From Chryseobacterium carnipullorum (GTDB lineage Bacteria > Bacteroidota > Bacteroidia > Flavobacteriales > Weeksellaceae), in the NCBI RefSeq assembly GCF_900142785.1, contig NZ_FRCD01000005.1, positions 124,001 to 188,000 on the forward strand: 64,000 nt of DNA, written 5' to 3'. Shown here one piece after another: positions 5,178-13,168 of the stretch. The number at the start of each line of letters is the position of its first letter. Position 1 is the stretch's first letter. Under the pieces are notes generated by a model. The model was given only the letters and a program-made list of their open reading frames with translations. It did not search any database and had not been told where the DNA came from. Both the position numbers and the translations under genes were made by a program.

Positions 5178-7548
5178 AATCCAAGATCTGATCAATAAAT
5201 GCTGTTAAATACTGTGAATACATTTCTTCCAGGGTTTTTACTTTCAACAAGGTCTGTTGTGGAAGATAATATTCTGAACCTCCGTATTCTGTATGGGTAG
5301 ACACTGCCAGGAAACCATATTCTGTAGAGGGAATATAAAAAGTAGGAATTCCGGTATTGCTGCTTTTAAAGGTAAGCATTCCACGGGCATCTGTGATGAT
5401 TTCACTTCCGTCCTGAAATGTAAATTTATTTTTGTTCTGTTCTGCAAGAATCTTAATAGTACATCTGTTTTTATAAAGATTTAATGAGTTGTCATACAAT
5501 CTGGAGAGCTCATTTCCGGAAATCACAAGATTATTATTTTCATTGATTCCCAGTCTGTTAAAGTTGCTGATAATCTTCATTCCGCTGCGGTCCAGCTTGG
5601 CGACTTCGGTTTCAGCTTTTGCAATATTCTTATCTATTTCGCGATCATCATTAAATACAGATTCTACAGATATATTTCCTTCCAAATTGATCTTATAAAG
5701 AGAGGAATTCATGGGCTGATGCAGATAAAAGCTTCTTCCGAAATACGTCAGATGGTATGAGTTCGGAATATTCAGTCCAGTCGTATTTATTTCGGAATAT
5801 TCTTTTGTATTCAGGTTTAGTTTTGAAATCAGTTTTTTATCAGGCTGATACTGGCAGAGAATGAATTGTTGCTGTCTGTTTTTTGCCAGAGCAAACTGTC
5901 CTCTTGGTTTTACCGAAATATCTTCGATCAGCACTTCACATCCATGGTATGTTTTGTAATAATCATAGGAGTTCCGGTCATAATAATTATCGGAAAGATA
6001 CGTTTTCAGCAACTGCTTTTTGGAACTTAAAATATAAAATTCCCCTTCATATAAAAACTGGGCTATTTTATTGGAAGGCGTTGGAAACAGGATCGGATAA
6101 TTCTGTGGAAGATCTGTTTTCTTACCATTAACGGTAGTCGCTTTAAGTTTACGCTGAGGTGGGTTCGCCCACAATTCCTGGAGCGGAAGTTTTATCTTCT
6201 GGATATGCTTCCGGGCTCCTTTATGATGTTTATAAAAATTCAGTTCTCCTTCTGATGAGGTCGTGATCAGGAATTTAAGTCGGTCTCTGTTTTCGTGGAT
6301 TACTTTTCTGATCTTTTCGTCAGCTAAATTTTCCTGATGGGTAATAAAGAAAACTTCAAGATCTTTTTCGGTATGTTCTTCATTGAAAAACTTGCCCAAT
6401 GCTTCTGACACTTCGAGAACCGGACTCACCTGATTCAGATTTTCAATAACATCTTCCGTTTTGTCGAGAGATATAGGTAATCCAGCCTGCCCCATAGCAA
6501 AAACCTTACATTCTGAATGGGCTTTTGGATGACGGATCACAGCAATAGCCGACGCAAAAGCCAATACTTTTGGAGTACCCCAGTTCCTCAGGGAGGTATC
6601 AACTAGAATGACGCGTTCAAAAATATTTTCTTCCGGCGGTATTTCTCTCTGGATGTATAGTGCTTCGTTATTGGCAATACGATTCATGAACACCTCATCT
6701 TCATTCGCAAATTCGGAAAGCAGCATTCTGTGAAGATCGCCTTTATTGGCCATATCGGAAATTCCCCCGATGGGCTGTTCTCCCGGGGATAAATGACGCA
6801 TAGGTATTCTAAGTCCGCTCCAGATCCTCTTTATGAGGCTTCCTACCTGGAATGTTTTTGGTTCTTCTATCAGCTGCTGGATAAAATCCTTATCGGTTTC
6901 TACGGTGGTTTCTTCCTCTACGACTTCGTCATCCAGTTCAGGTTCATCAATATGATCCCGCATAGCATCAATGATAGACTGGACGGTAGGGAATTTTTCA
7001 TTTAACAGCTGTAATGCACTCAGGTCTCTGTTGATCGCCGATGGTCCTGCATATTTTTTTTCGGCACTTGCGGCCAGCATATGAGGTCTTTTGTAGTAGA
7101 TGTTGAGAATCATTTCTGCTTTGCCGGGAGCTATTCTGTTGTGGGCATCCTGAAAAAGCGTCTGAAGCAATATGATTCTGTTCTGTCCGTACTTATAGAC
7201 TTTATTTAATGATTTGATCTTTTCAAGGAACTCAATACTCTTGTCAGCGGTGAAATCAAAATTTCCAATGCTGTGAAAAGTAGCGGTATGTTTCATTGGG
7301 CCTGCGAAATCTGTGTATCCATCCTGCATGGCATATAAAACCATGAGTAATGCTCCAAAAGGAGGCCATCCCTGCGGCTGAAGTTCTTTCAGGATTTCCA
7401 TGATGTAAGGCCTGTAGGCTATAGCCCCAACCCCGGGAATCGAGATAAGATTGTAGTCATGGTATCCGGAATCTCCGGCGATATCCTCGTCGGTTTCCCA
7501 CTCCCAAAAGTAGTTTTCGTATGATTGGAAATATTCGTTCAGATCCAT
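5167..7548 (-). CDS. vWA-like / beta-propeller protein of the MoxR system
   Basis: 793 residues. An N-terminal region (1-240) is followed by a vWA-like core near 305-420. The metal-site loop reads DTSLR (317-321) instead of DxSxS, so the second serine is arginine and metal binding is doubtful. The C-terminal part (about 480-780) consists of short beta-strand units with aromatic residues, consistent with a WD/propeller fold. MoxR ATPases commonly act with vWA partners on protein complexes. The start overlaps the preceding gene by 10 bp. It resembles the bpX1-vWA component of MoxR-vWA-bpX ternary systems; the domain name is from memory and should be verified. Confidence 0.7.
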   Translation of the reverse strand: MDLNEYFQSYENYFWEWETDEDIAGDSGYHDYNLISIPGVGAIAYRPYIMEILKELQPQGWPPFGALLMVLYAMQDGYTDFAGPMKHTATFHSIGNFDFTADKSIEFLEKIKSLNKVYKYGQNRIILLQTLFQDAHNRIAPGKAEMILNIYYKRPHMLAASAEKKYAGPSAINRDLSALQLLNEKFPTVQSIIDAMRDHIDEPELDDEVVEEETTVETDKDFIQQLIEEPKTFQVGSLIKRIWSGLRIPMRHLSPGEQPIGGISDMANKGDLHRMLLSEFANEDEVFMNRIANNEALYIQREIPPEENIFERVILVDTSLRNWGTPKVLAFASAIAVIRHPKAHSECKVFAMGQAGLPISLDKTEDVIENLNQVSPVLEVSEALGKFFNEEHTEKDLEVFFITHQENLADEKIRKVIHENRDRLKFLITTSSEGELNFYKHHKGARKHIQKIKLPLQELWANPPQRKLKATTVNGKKTDLPQNYPILFPTPSNKIAQFLYEGEFYILSSKKQLLKTYLSDNYYDRNSYDYYKTYHGCEVLIEDISVKPRGQFALAKNRQQQFILCQYQPDKKLISKLNLNTKEYSEINTTGLNIPNSYHLTYFGRSFYLHQPMNSSLYKINLEGNISVESVFNDDREIDKNIAKAETEVAKLDRSGMKIISNFNRLGINENNNLVISGNELSRLYDNSLNLYKNRCTIKILAEQNKNKFTFQDGSEIITDARGMLTFKSSNTGIPTFYIPSTEYGFLAVSTHTEYGGSEYYLPQQTLLKVKTLEEMYSQYLTAFIDQILDYGA

Positions 7549-8282
7549 TCTTTTGTTTTTTCAGTAAGACGGAATGAGCTTACAGAAAGTTTCCGGAAAT
7601 TTTCTTTCTTAATGGGAAGATAGGTTCCGTCTTCGTTCCATAACAGCCATTTGTCCGACATTTTGTTATATTGCTGCTGCAAGAGTGAACTCAGATTTTT
7701 AAATTCGAAATCAAAACCTGAAGGCAAAAGATGACCGTCTCTGGTCCAGTAGGTTTTTCCGGGCAGACTCAACAGCGGTGTTCCGAGAAACAATGCTTTA
7801 TCGTCAATCACTGTCCATTCTATTTTATCCAGTTTGAAATTCGGCTGTGCAGGAATACTGTCTTTAATTTCTGTTATTGAGCTTAAGAGTGATACAGCAG
7901 GATATTCTTCATTCCCCGGTTTCAATCTGACTTCCACTTTTTCGCTGATCCCAAAATAATTGTTGTTGGAAGCAGGAAACGTAAGTCGTAATGCTTTATC
8001 TATAGGTGACCAAAGCAAAGCTGTTCTCATCTTTTTGCTGGGTACCAGTGCTTCTTTTTTAAACAAAAGTCCGTTGCGCAGTTCGTACAGCATAAAGTTT
8101 GGTAGCTGCCGGATATCTGCGGATACAGCCTGTTCTTCGGTAAAATCCTTCAGCCAAACCGTATCGTCGTCTACTGCAATCTGTACATTTTTCCAGTCCC
8201 GAATAGCGCCCAGAAAATCTTCATTGGCCCGCGGAAGTTCTGCCCAGAATTCTTTTACACACTTTGAAGGATCTTCTGCCAT
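7539..8282 (-). CDS. bpX2-like protein of the MoxR system
   Basis: 247 residues, soluble, no signal peptide. The sequence is beta-rich with aromatic spots ('KTYWTRDGHLLPSGFDFEF' region near 180-200) and a C-terminus typical of a packing domain. It lies between the MoxR and vWA genes, overlapping MoxR by 28 bp and the vWA gene by 10 bp, a strong sign of translational coupling and of a shared complex. By position and size it matches the bpX2-type third component of the ternary systems. No enzymatic motif is visible. Confidence 0.65.
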   Translation of the reverse strand: MAEDPSKCVKEFWAELPRANEDFLGAIRDWKNVQIAVDDDTVWLKDFTEEQAVSADIRQLPNFMLYELRNGLLFKKEALVPSKKMRTALLWSPIDKALRLTFPASNNNYFGISEKVEVRLKPGNEEYPAVSLLSSITEIKDSIPAQPNFKLDKIEWTVIDDKALFLGTPLLSLPGKTYWTRDGHLLPSGFDFEFKNLSSLLQQQYNKMSDKWLLWNEDGTYLPIKKENFRKLSVSSFRLTEKTKEWI

Positions 8283-9388
8283 AAGCTTTCAATTTCTTGC
8301 TGAATATATTGCTTCTGCTCAGGATTTCTGATCCAGTCGCATCGGGTCTGCAGGTATCTTAATTTATCTTTGATCACATTCTGTTCTTCAAAACTCAGCA
8401 TTCCGCTGTTCCATTTTTCCACCAGGATTTTTACATCCTTCATGACTTCCTCCGGATTGGGAGTTTTATTCTGCATGGCTTGTGGATGGGAGTTTGGATG
8501 ATCATCTTTTTCAATGGTTCTGTTGATAATGCCTTCAAGAATCTCGATTTGTTCTTCAGTATCCCAGATATGTTTCAGGACCCACAGGTCTGAAAGTACG
8601 GCTTCATTTCTTCCGCAGATCAGGGCACTGGCCGCAATCAGGTTCTGAAGTTTTACGGCTCTACGGTCCGAAATCGCAATTCCGGTATTTCTCAGGCTGA
8701 TGATGGTATTTAAATACACTTCATAGATGGGTCTGAGGTCTATGGTTTTACACAGGTTTTGCAGTTCCCTGATTTCATCTGCAAGAATTTCGGGAATTTC
8801 CGTCTCGGTTTCATTTTCTAATTTTCTTCCGGCAATAAGAACTTGCTGCAGCAACTCAGGATTTACATAATCGACATTAATCCTCACCAGAAAACGGTCA
8901 AACAATGCATTTAAAGATTCATCTTCTGGAAGAACATTACTGGCTCCCACAAACATAAGGGCTGGGAGTTGTTTCGTTTCTTTTCCTCTTTTGAATATTT
9001 TTTCGTTGAGGGCAGTCAGAAGTGAATTCAGGATGGCCGAGTTGGCATTGAAGATTTCGTCCAGAAAAACCAATGAAGCTTCCGGCATCATGCCTTCCGT
9101 ATTGGTAAGAAGTTCACCCTCCTTTAATTTTCTGATGTCAAAAGGCCCGAAAATTTCGTTGGGCTCTGTGAAACGGGTCAGCAAATATTCAAAGTTTTTG
9201 CCATCTTTCACTGTTTTGGACAGCGTTCTTACAATCGCAGATTTTGCGGTTCCTGGTGGTCCGTATAAAAACGCGTTTTCTTTGGCCAGAAGACATATTC
9301 CCAGCAGGTCTACGACATCATTTTTTCCTACGAAGGTGTCTTTTACGTAGTTGAGAACGGTATTGAGTTTTGTGATATTTTGAGTCAT
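8255..9388 (-). CDS. MoxR-family AAA+ ATPase
   Basis: 377 residues. Clear AAA+ motifs: Walker A GPPGTAKS (43-50), Walker B LVFLDE (106-111), sensor 1 ASN (149-151), arginine-finger region FDRF (163-166), sensor-2 SDRR (240-243). The ring domain is followed by a helical C-terminus, about as long as RavA-type MoxR proteins without an extra domain. MoxR ATPases work as chaperone-like remodelling rings together with vWA proteins. The gene starts seven bases after the upstream membrane-protein gene and overlaps the next gene. It is the energy-consuming core of the operon; its client is unknown, with tRNA-associated complexes an inference from the neighbours. Confidence 0.95.
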   Translation of the reverse strand: MTQNITKLNTVLNYVKDTFVGKNDVVDLLGICLLAKENAFLYGPPGTAKSAIVRTLSKTVKDGKNFEYLLTRFTEPNEIFGPFDIRKLKEGELLTNTEGMMPEASLVFLDEIFNANSAILNSLLTALNEKIFKRGKETKQLPALMFVGASNVLPEDESLNALFDRFLVRINVDYVNPELLQQVLIAGRKLENETETEIPEILADEIRELQNLCKTIDLRPIYEVYLNTIISLRNTGIAISDRRAVKLQNLIAASALICGRNEAVLSDLWVLKHIWDTEEQIEILEGIINRTIEKDDHPNSHPQAMQNKTPNPEEVMKDVKILVEKWNSGMLSFEEQNVIKDKLRYLQTRCDWIRNPEQKQYIQQEIESLWQKILQSV

Positions 9389-9394
9389 TAGTAT

Positions 9395-10117
9395 TTATTT
9401 AATGAAAAATCTTAACAGTAAAAAGTATATAAATCCAATTACAATGAGTGAAAGAATAAGATCAATATAAAAAGTAAATGGAAGTTCTAGAAATTTAAAG
9501 CCTACAACAAAGTATCCAACTATTATCACAAGGCCCATAAGCGCCGATAGGAAGGAATACAGTGAGGAAATCATCATGACCAGTGAGATAAAAATAAAAT
9601 ATATTCCCACACTTAAAAAAATAAAAAAATGCTTCCCGTATGCGGTGTATTGGCTGTGAATAAAATTTACAAACCCAGAAAAGTCAGTCTTTCCTGAAAA
9701 CAGCAGCCAGATATGGGTTCCGAAATCTTTAAAAACCACAAGGGGATCATACCCTGAAATCCAACTGACAGCAACAATTAAAACGGTGAGCATAGTTCCC
9801 ATTATTCCATGAAAAATAAAGGCATTTTTCATAGTCCGCTTATCATATTTCTTCAGTTCATCATCATTAGGCCCCACATCCCCTCCTGAATCGGTTTTCA
9901 CAAGGCTGGAAAGGGGAATATAACCAAACTTAATTCTGAGATCATTTTTTATGGTGTAGGCATACAAGGGTTTTGAAAAGGACATGAACATCCAAATCTC
10001 ATTCACTTTCGTTTTAAACATCAAAATATTGGCATAATATGCCAAAATACAGAACACAAAAAAGTAGGAAGCAACTATTCCTCCTAATGCAACTGCAGTA
10101 TTAATCTCCATGGGCAA
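9395..10117 (-). CDS. Polytopic membrane protein of the MoxR operon
   Basis: 240 residues with about five predicted membrane segments (about 10-30, 100-122, 140-155, 167-195, 207-238) and a soluble loop at 40-95. No transporter or enzyme motif is recognised. An alternative ATG at 10111 gives a start two residues later. The gene overlaps the upstream one by 17 bp and ends seven bases before moxR. Likely a membrane subunit specific to this system. Confidence 0.85.
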   Translation of the reverse strand: MPMEINTAVALGGIVASYFFVFCILAYYANILMFKTKVNEIWMFMSFSKPLYAYTIKNDLRIKFGYIPLSSLVKTDSGGDVGPNDDELKKYDKRTMKNAFIFHGIMGTMLTVLIVAVSWISGYDPLVVFKDFGTHIWLLFSGKTDFSGFVNFIHSQYTAYGKHFFIFLSVGIYFIFISLVMMISSLYSFLSALMGLVIIVGYFVVGFKFLELPFTFYIDLILSLIVIGFIYFLLLRFFIK

Positions 10118-10748
10118 CTATTTTTAAATCCCGCCAGTAAACATCCTTATGAAGTCCAAAATCTGCCACAAGCAATTTATTAATATAGGGAATTTCTGCC
10201 AGAGTATAGGCTTTCTTTTCAACGATCCTTTCCAGATATAATTTTCGGTATGTTTTGTCCTGAAGTTCCTTTTCCCAGTTGACTTTCTCCAGCTTTAGCG
10301 GATATCCAATGCCGGAATAATGAAATTGAGTAAGTATTTCTTCTAAAATTTTAACCAACGGATCATAAGGATCTGCAGTCTGTAAAACGGAAGTAATCTG
10401 TGGCAGAAACCTCAGGGATAAATCTGCAGATAAGATGGTAGAAACATCAGCGGTTATTTTCATTCTCGGGATCAGTTTATCCAGATCTTTTGATGTATTT
10501 TCCCGGATAAGATAGAGCTGAGCACTGTGGTACAGGACTTTTGCTCCCCAAACTGCAGCTTCTTTATCACAATGTATAGCTGTGGATAAAAATTCCAGTC
10601 TCTCTTTTTCGAACTCTGCTTCGAAATAATCTCCTGCTTCCTGCTCTTCTTTTTTAGAAATTTCCTGCAGGTTTGAAAATACAGTAATGGACCCGCTGTT
10701 TCGCAGCAGAAAAATAGTGTCTAGAAATGGGGATCTGGTTTCCATCAT
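10101..10748 (-). CDS. Uncharacterised first protein of the MoxR operon
   Basis: 215 residues, cytosolic, predicted mostly helical, no known motif recognised. The start is one of two adjacent ATGs (10748, 10745). A perfect -7 box TATTTTTG ends five bases upstream, so the mRNA is predicted to be leaderless. It overlaps the membrane-protein gene downstream. Found at the head of a seven-gene operon, it is probably an adaptor of the MoxR-vWA complex; this is guilt by association only. Confidence 0.8.
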   Translation of the reverse strand: MMETRSPFLDTIFLLRNSGSITVFSNLQEISKKEEQEAGDYFEAEFEKERLEFLSTAIHCDKEAAVWGAKVLYHSAQLYLIRENTSKDLDKLIPRMKITADVSTILSADLSLRFLPQITSVLQTADPYDPLVKILEEILTQFHYSGIGYPLKLEKVNWEKELQDKTYRKLYLERIVEKKAYTLAEIPYINKLLVADFGLHKDVYWRDLKIVAHGD

Positions 10749-10752
10749 CTAA

Positions 10753-10760
10753 CAAAAATA
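10753..10760 (-). promoter_or_regulatory. Promoter box of the MoxR operon (leaderless)
   Basis: Minus strand TATTTTTG matches TAnnTTTG; the ATG pair lies 4-8 bases downstream, at the expected start of transcription. The same arrangement occurs before the DUF434 gene (18491-18498). Confidence 0.65.
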
Positions 10761-10930
10761 AAACTATTTCGCAGAGAATAAAATTTTTATATGAATGATT
10801 GACAGTTAAATAATATTTGGGGTGAATTATTTATAAATATATTGATTCAATTAATGATAAAAGTCTTTTTTCTGTTTTTCAGCTCTCGCGGATTGGGCAG
10901 ATGATGGAGATCATTGCGTTGGTTTAATTT

Positions 10931-10961
10931 AAACCTCATAGGTTTTGGAAACCTATGAGGT
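10931..10961. repeat. Perfect 14-bp inverted repeat between divergent promoters
   Basis: AACCTCATAGGTTT, three-base loop, AAACCTATGAGGTT. It sits in the divergent intergenic region, upstream of both the MoxR operon and deoD, so it is not a terminator. It may be a REP-like dispersed element or an operator. The rest of 10761-11037 shows no gene. Confidence 0.8.
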
Positions 10962-11037
10962 TGGTTTGGGGAATTTATGCTTAGAAAACTTAGGATATTG
11001 AGCTACAAATCTTTATAAATTTCAATCTAAAAGTTGC

Positions 11038-11045
11038 TATCTTTG
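11038..11045 (+). promoter_or_regulatory. deoD promoter -7 box
   Basis: TATCTTTG at 11038-11045 predicts transcription from about 11052, which excludes the in-frame upstream ATG at 11034 and supports translation from 11064. Confidence 0.7.
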
Positions 11046-11063
11046 TTCCTTCAAAATAACATT

Positions 11064-11774
11064 ATGAGTATTCACATCAGTGCAAAAAAAGGAGAAATTG
11101 CTAAAGTAGTATTGCAGCCGGGGGATCCGCTTCGTGCACAATATATTGCTGAAAATTATTTGGAAAATGCTAAACTGGTAAGCAAAACAAGAGGAATCTT
11201 TTATTATACAGGTCTTTATAAAGGAAAAGAGATCACTGTAGGTGCCAGCGGAATGGGCTTTCCGAGTATCGGGATCTATTCTTTTGAATTATTTACGGAG
11301 TATGAAGTAGATACGATCATCAGAATCGGAACCTGCGGAGCTTACACGACGGACCTTAAGCTTTTTGATATTTTAAATATTGAAAATGCGGCCAGCGAAA
11401 GTACGTATGCCAAATATGCATGGGAAATTGAAGATGAGATCCTTCCTCACCAGGGAAATATCTTTGGAACCATCAATGAAACCGCTCAGGAACTTTCTTT
11501 AGCAACAAAATCGATCAATGTACACAGCAGCGATATTTTCTACAGAAAAGATCAGAATATTCCTGCGATTGCTACGAAATACAACTGTCCGGCTGTAGAA
11601 ATGGAAGCTTTCGGATTATTCGCAAATGCACAACATTTAGGGAAAAACGCAGCGACGATTCTTACGGTAACTGATATTATTCCTACCCACGAAAAAATTT
11701 CTGCTGACGAAAGAGAAAAAGCCCTTAAACCGATGATGGAACTGGCTTTGGAATCAGCAATAAAAAGTCTTTAA
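11064..11774 (+). CDS. deoD: Purine-nucleoside phosphorylase (DeoD type)
   Basis: 236 residues, the usual length for the hexameric bacterial DeoD family. It cleaves purine (deoxy)nucleosides with phosphate for salvage. Visible family features: phosphate-binding GDPLRA (20-25), GASGMGFPSIGIYS, IRIGTCGAY, VEMEAFGLF and the catalytic-region TVTD. The ATG at 11064 is chosen because an upstream in-frame start (11034) lies before the promoter box. It is monocistronic, with a bidirectional terminator shared with the convergent tatD gene. It separates the two unusual minus-strand blocks of the island. Confidence 0.97.
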   Translation: MSIHISAKKGEIAKVVLQPGDPLRAQYIAENYLENAKLVSKTRGIFYYTGLYKGKEITVGASGMGFPSIGIYSFELFTEYEVDTIIRIGTCGAYTTDLKLFDILNIENAASESTYAKYAWEIEDEILPHQGNIFGTINETAQELSLATKSINVHSSDIFYRKDQNIPAIATKYNCPAVEMEAFGLFANAQHLGKNAATILTVTDIIPTHEKISADEREKALKPMMELALESAIKSL

Positions 11775-11814
11775 TAAAACAAAAAGTTAAGCTGCAATTT
11801 TGCAGTTTCGCCAT

Positions 11815-11851
11815 AAAAAAGAGCTTTACTTCATCAGTAGAGCTCTTTTTT
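11815..11851. terminator. Bidirectional terminator between deoD and tatD
   Basis: AGAGCT/AGCTCT stem flanked by A6 on one side and T6 on the other, placed between two convergent genes. Confidence 0.85.
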
Positions 11852-12635
11852 ATAGTTTGAAAAAATTCCTGGCGGTTTCCGTGGTTTCCTCTGCAACTTC
11901 GGAAATACTGATTTTCTTCCAGTGAGCGATCGTCTGTGCCACATAGGGAAGGAAAGATGGTTCATTCCTGCGGTTCTGCATTCTCGGCATATTTTTCGGA
12001 AGCATGAACGGGGCATCTGTTTCGATCATCATCCGGTCGAGCGGCGTGTATCTGATCACTTCTTCCAGCTGTCTAAATCTTTTATCATCACTTATCGCAC
12101 CTGTAAATCCTAAATAAAATCCTTTATCAAGATAAATTTTAGCTTCCTCCAAAGTTCCTGTAAAGCAATGAACAACTGCTTCGGGTAATCTGGAAAGGTA
12201 TTCATCTGTAATTTCATTAAATCTTTTAAACGCTGATCTTTCATGAAGGAAAAGGGGCTTATTAACCTCAACGGCTAATTCCAACTGGGCTCTGTAGCAT
12301 TTTTCCTGAATGGGTCTGGGCGAGAAATCCCGGTCAAAATCCAATCCGCATTCTCCTACCGAGACTACATAATTCAATTTCAAAAGATTCCGAAGTTCCA
12401 TGATGCTTTCCTGATTAAAAGATTTGGCGTCATGAGGATGAATCCCTGCTGTAGAAAATAGAATTTCGGGATATTCTTCTGCGATTTCAGCAGATTCTTT
12501 ACTTCCCCGGATGCTTGTTCCGGTAAGGATCATTTGTTCTACGCCATTGTCCAGGGCGCGGTTGATCATTTCTTCGTGTTCGTTATAGAACTGTTTATTG
12601 GTCAGGTTAATGCCAATATCAATGTAGGTATTCAT
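11850..12635 (-). CDS. tatD: TatD family metal-dependent nuclease
   Basis: 261 residues. Matches TatD proper along its length: N-terminal DIGINLT with the HxH replaced as in E. coli TatD, STAGIHPHDAKSF-like block, VGECGLDFDRDFSP, LFLHER, VHCFTGTLEEA, METDAPFMLP and RRNEPSFLP. TatD enzymes are TIM-barrel 3'-5' exonucleases acting on DNA and RNA ends in repair and quality control. The ATG overlaps the stop of the 105-residue gene, so it is the last gene of a minus-strand block with embedded tRNA-like RNAs. A nuclease in that setting could act in tRNA turnover or repair; this role is inference. Confidence 0.93.
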   Translation of the reverse strand: MNTYIDIGINLTNKQFYNEHEEMINRALDNGVEQMILTGTSIRGSKESAEIAEEYPEILFSTAGIHPHDAKSFNQESIMELRNLLKLNYVVSVGECGLDFDRDFSPRPIQEKCYRAQLELAVEVNKPLFLHERSAFKRFNEITDEYLSRLPEAVVHCFTGTLEEAKIYLDKGFYLGFTGAISDDKRFRQLEEVIRYTPLDRMMIETDAPFMLPKNMPRMQNRRNEPSFLPYVAQTIAHWKKISISEVAEETTETARNFFKL

Positions 12636-12949
12636 TTGTTTTGTTTTTTTTTGTTTATAAAATATCTAACAATGTTGGGTCCTTTCAAAACGTTTTTGAA
12701 TTCTTTTTCAGAATAAAATCCTCTGACATCCGAACGCTTTACTCCGTTGAATTCTTTCGTTATTTTTACCCAGATTATTTTGTGTCTGGCTTGTCTGGCT
12801 TTTTTCAATGTAAAAGTTTCGCTTAACTGATCGTTGATGACTGTTTTTGCTGTCCTTCGCCATTTTTTATTACCATATTTTCTCAGTTCCTGAGAGATTT
12901 TTCCGGCTTCTCCGGCTCTGAAATCTCCTTTATTATAAGTATTTCTCAT
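12632..12949 (-). CDS. Small basic uncharacterised protein
   Basis: 105 residues, strongly basic, no signal peptide or membrane segment. The N-terminal part carries 'GEAGKISQELRKYGNKKWRR', then a Lys/Arg-rich half ending KKKQNK. The charge suggests nucleic-acid binding. It follows two tRNA-like elements by about 20 bases and overlaps tatD by 4 bp (ATGA-type coupling), so it is probably co-transcribed with both. No family recognised. Confidence 0.75.
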   Translation of the reverse strand: MRNTYNKGDFRAGEAGKISQELRKYGNKKWRRTAKTVINDQLSETFTLKKARQARHKIIWVKITKEFNGVKRSDVRGFYSEKEFKNVLKGPNIVRYFINKKKQNK

Positions 12950-12969
12950 CTTTTATTCGCATTAAAAAG

Positions 12970-13039
12970 GGAGGCAAGCAGGATTCGAACCCGCGTATCA
13001 CATTAGCAGTGTGCGTTTTTCCGTTAAACTATTGCCTCC
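12970..13039 (-). tRNA. Aberrant tRNA-like RNA, anticodon GCT (Ser codon)
   Basis: Minus-strand fold: 8-bp acceptor including a G-1:C73-type extra pair (GGAGGCAA/TTGCCTCC), D-arm GTTT-AACGGAA-AAAC, anticodon loop CTGCTAA (GCT) on a stem with one mismatch, 3-nt variable region, T-arm GCGGG-TTCGAAT-CCTGC. A real bacterial tRNA-Ser needs a long variable arm, which is absent, so charging by SerRS is doubtful. It lies between two protein genes on the same strand. Not a housekeeping tRNA. Confidence 0.65.
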
Positions 13040-13093
13040 GTTTATTTGAAAATTTAAGAGTTTACTATGTTTTCATTGTTTTAGTTTTAAAAT

Positions 13094-13163
13094 AGAAACA
13101 GACAGGGCCCGAACCTGCAACCTTCCGGTGAAGGGAATGTTTTTCCAGTTAAACTACTGTTTC
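13094..13163 (-). tRNA. Aberrant tRNA-like RNA, anticodon TTC (Glu codon)
   Basis: Minus-strand fold: acceptor GAAACAG/CTGTTTC (7 bp), D-arm GTTT-AACTGGAA-AAAC, anticodon stem TTCC/GGAA with loop CTTCACC (TTC), 3-nt variable region, T-arm GCAGG-TTCGGGC-CCTGT. The discriminator is U73, not the G73 of normal tRNA-Glu. The D-arm is nearly identical to that of the neighbouring GCT element. It starts six bases after the stop codon of the 638-residue protein, so it is part of the same transcript. Confidence 0.65.
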
Positions 13164-13168
13164 TTTAG

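Noticed and set aside
12970..13039. Amber suppressor tRNA (anticodon CTA)
   Set aside because: Shifting the anticodon stem by one gives CTA, but then only three pairs form and position 33 is G; the GCT reading pairs better and keeps U33.
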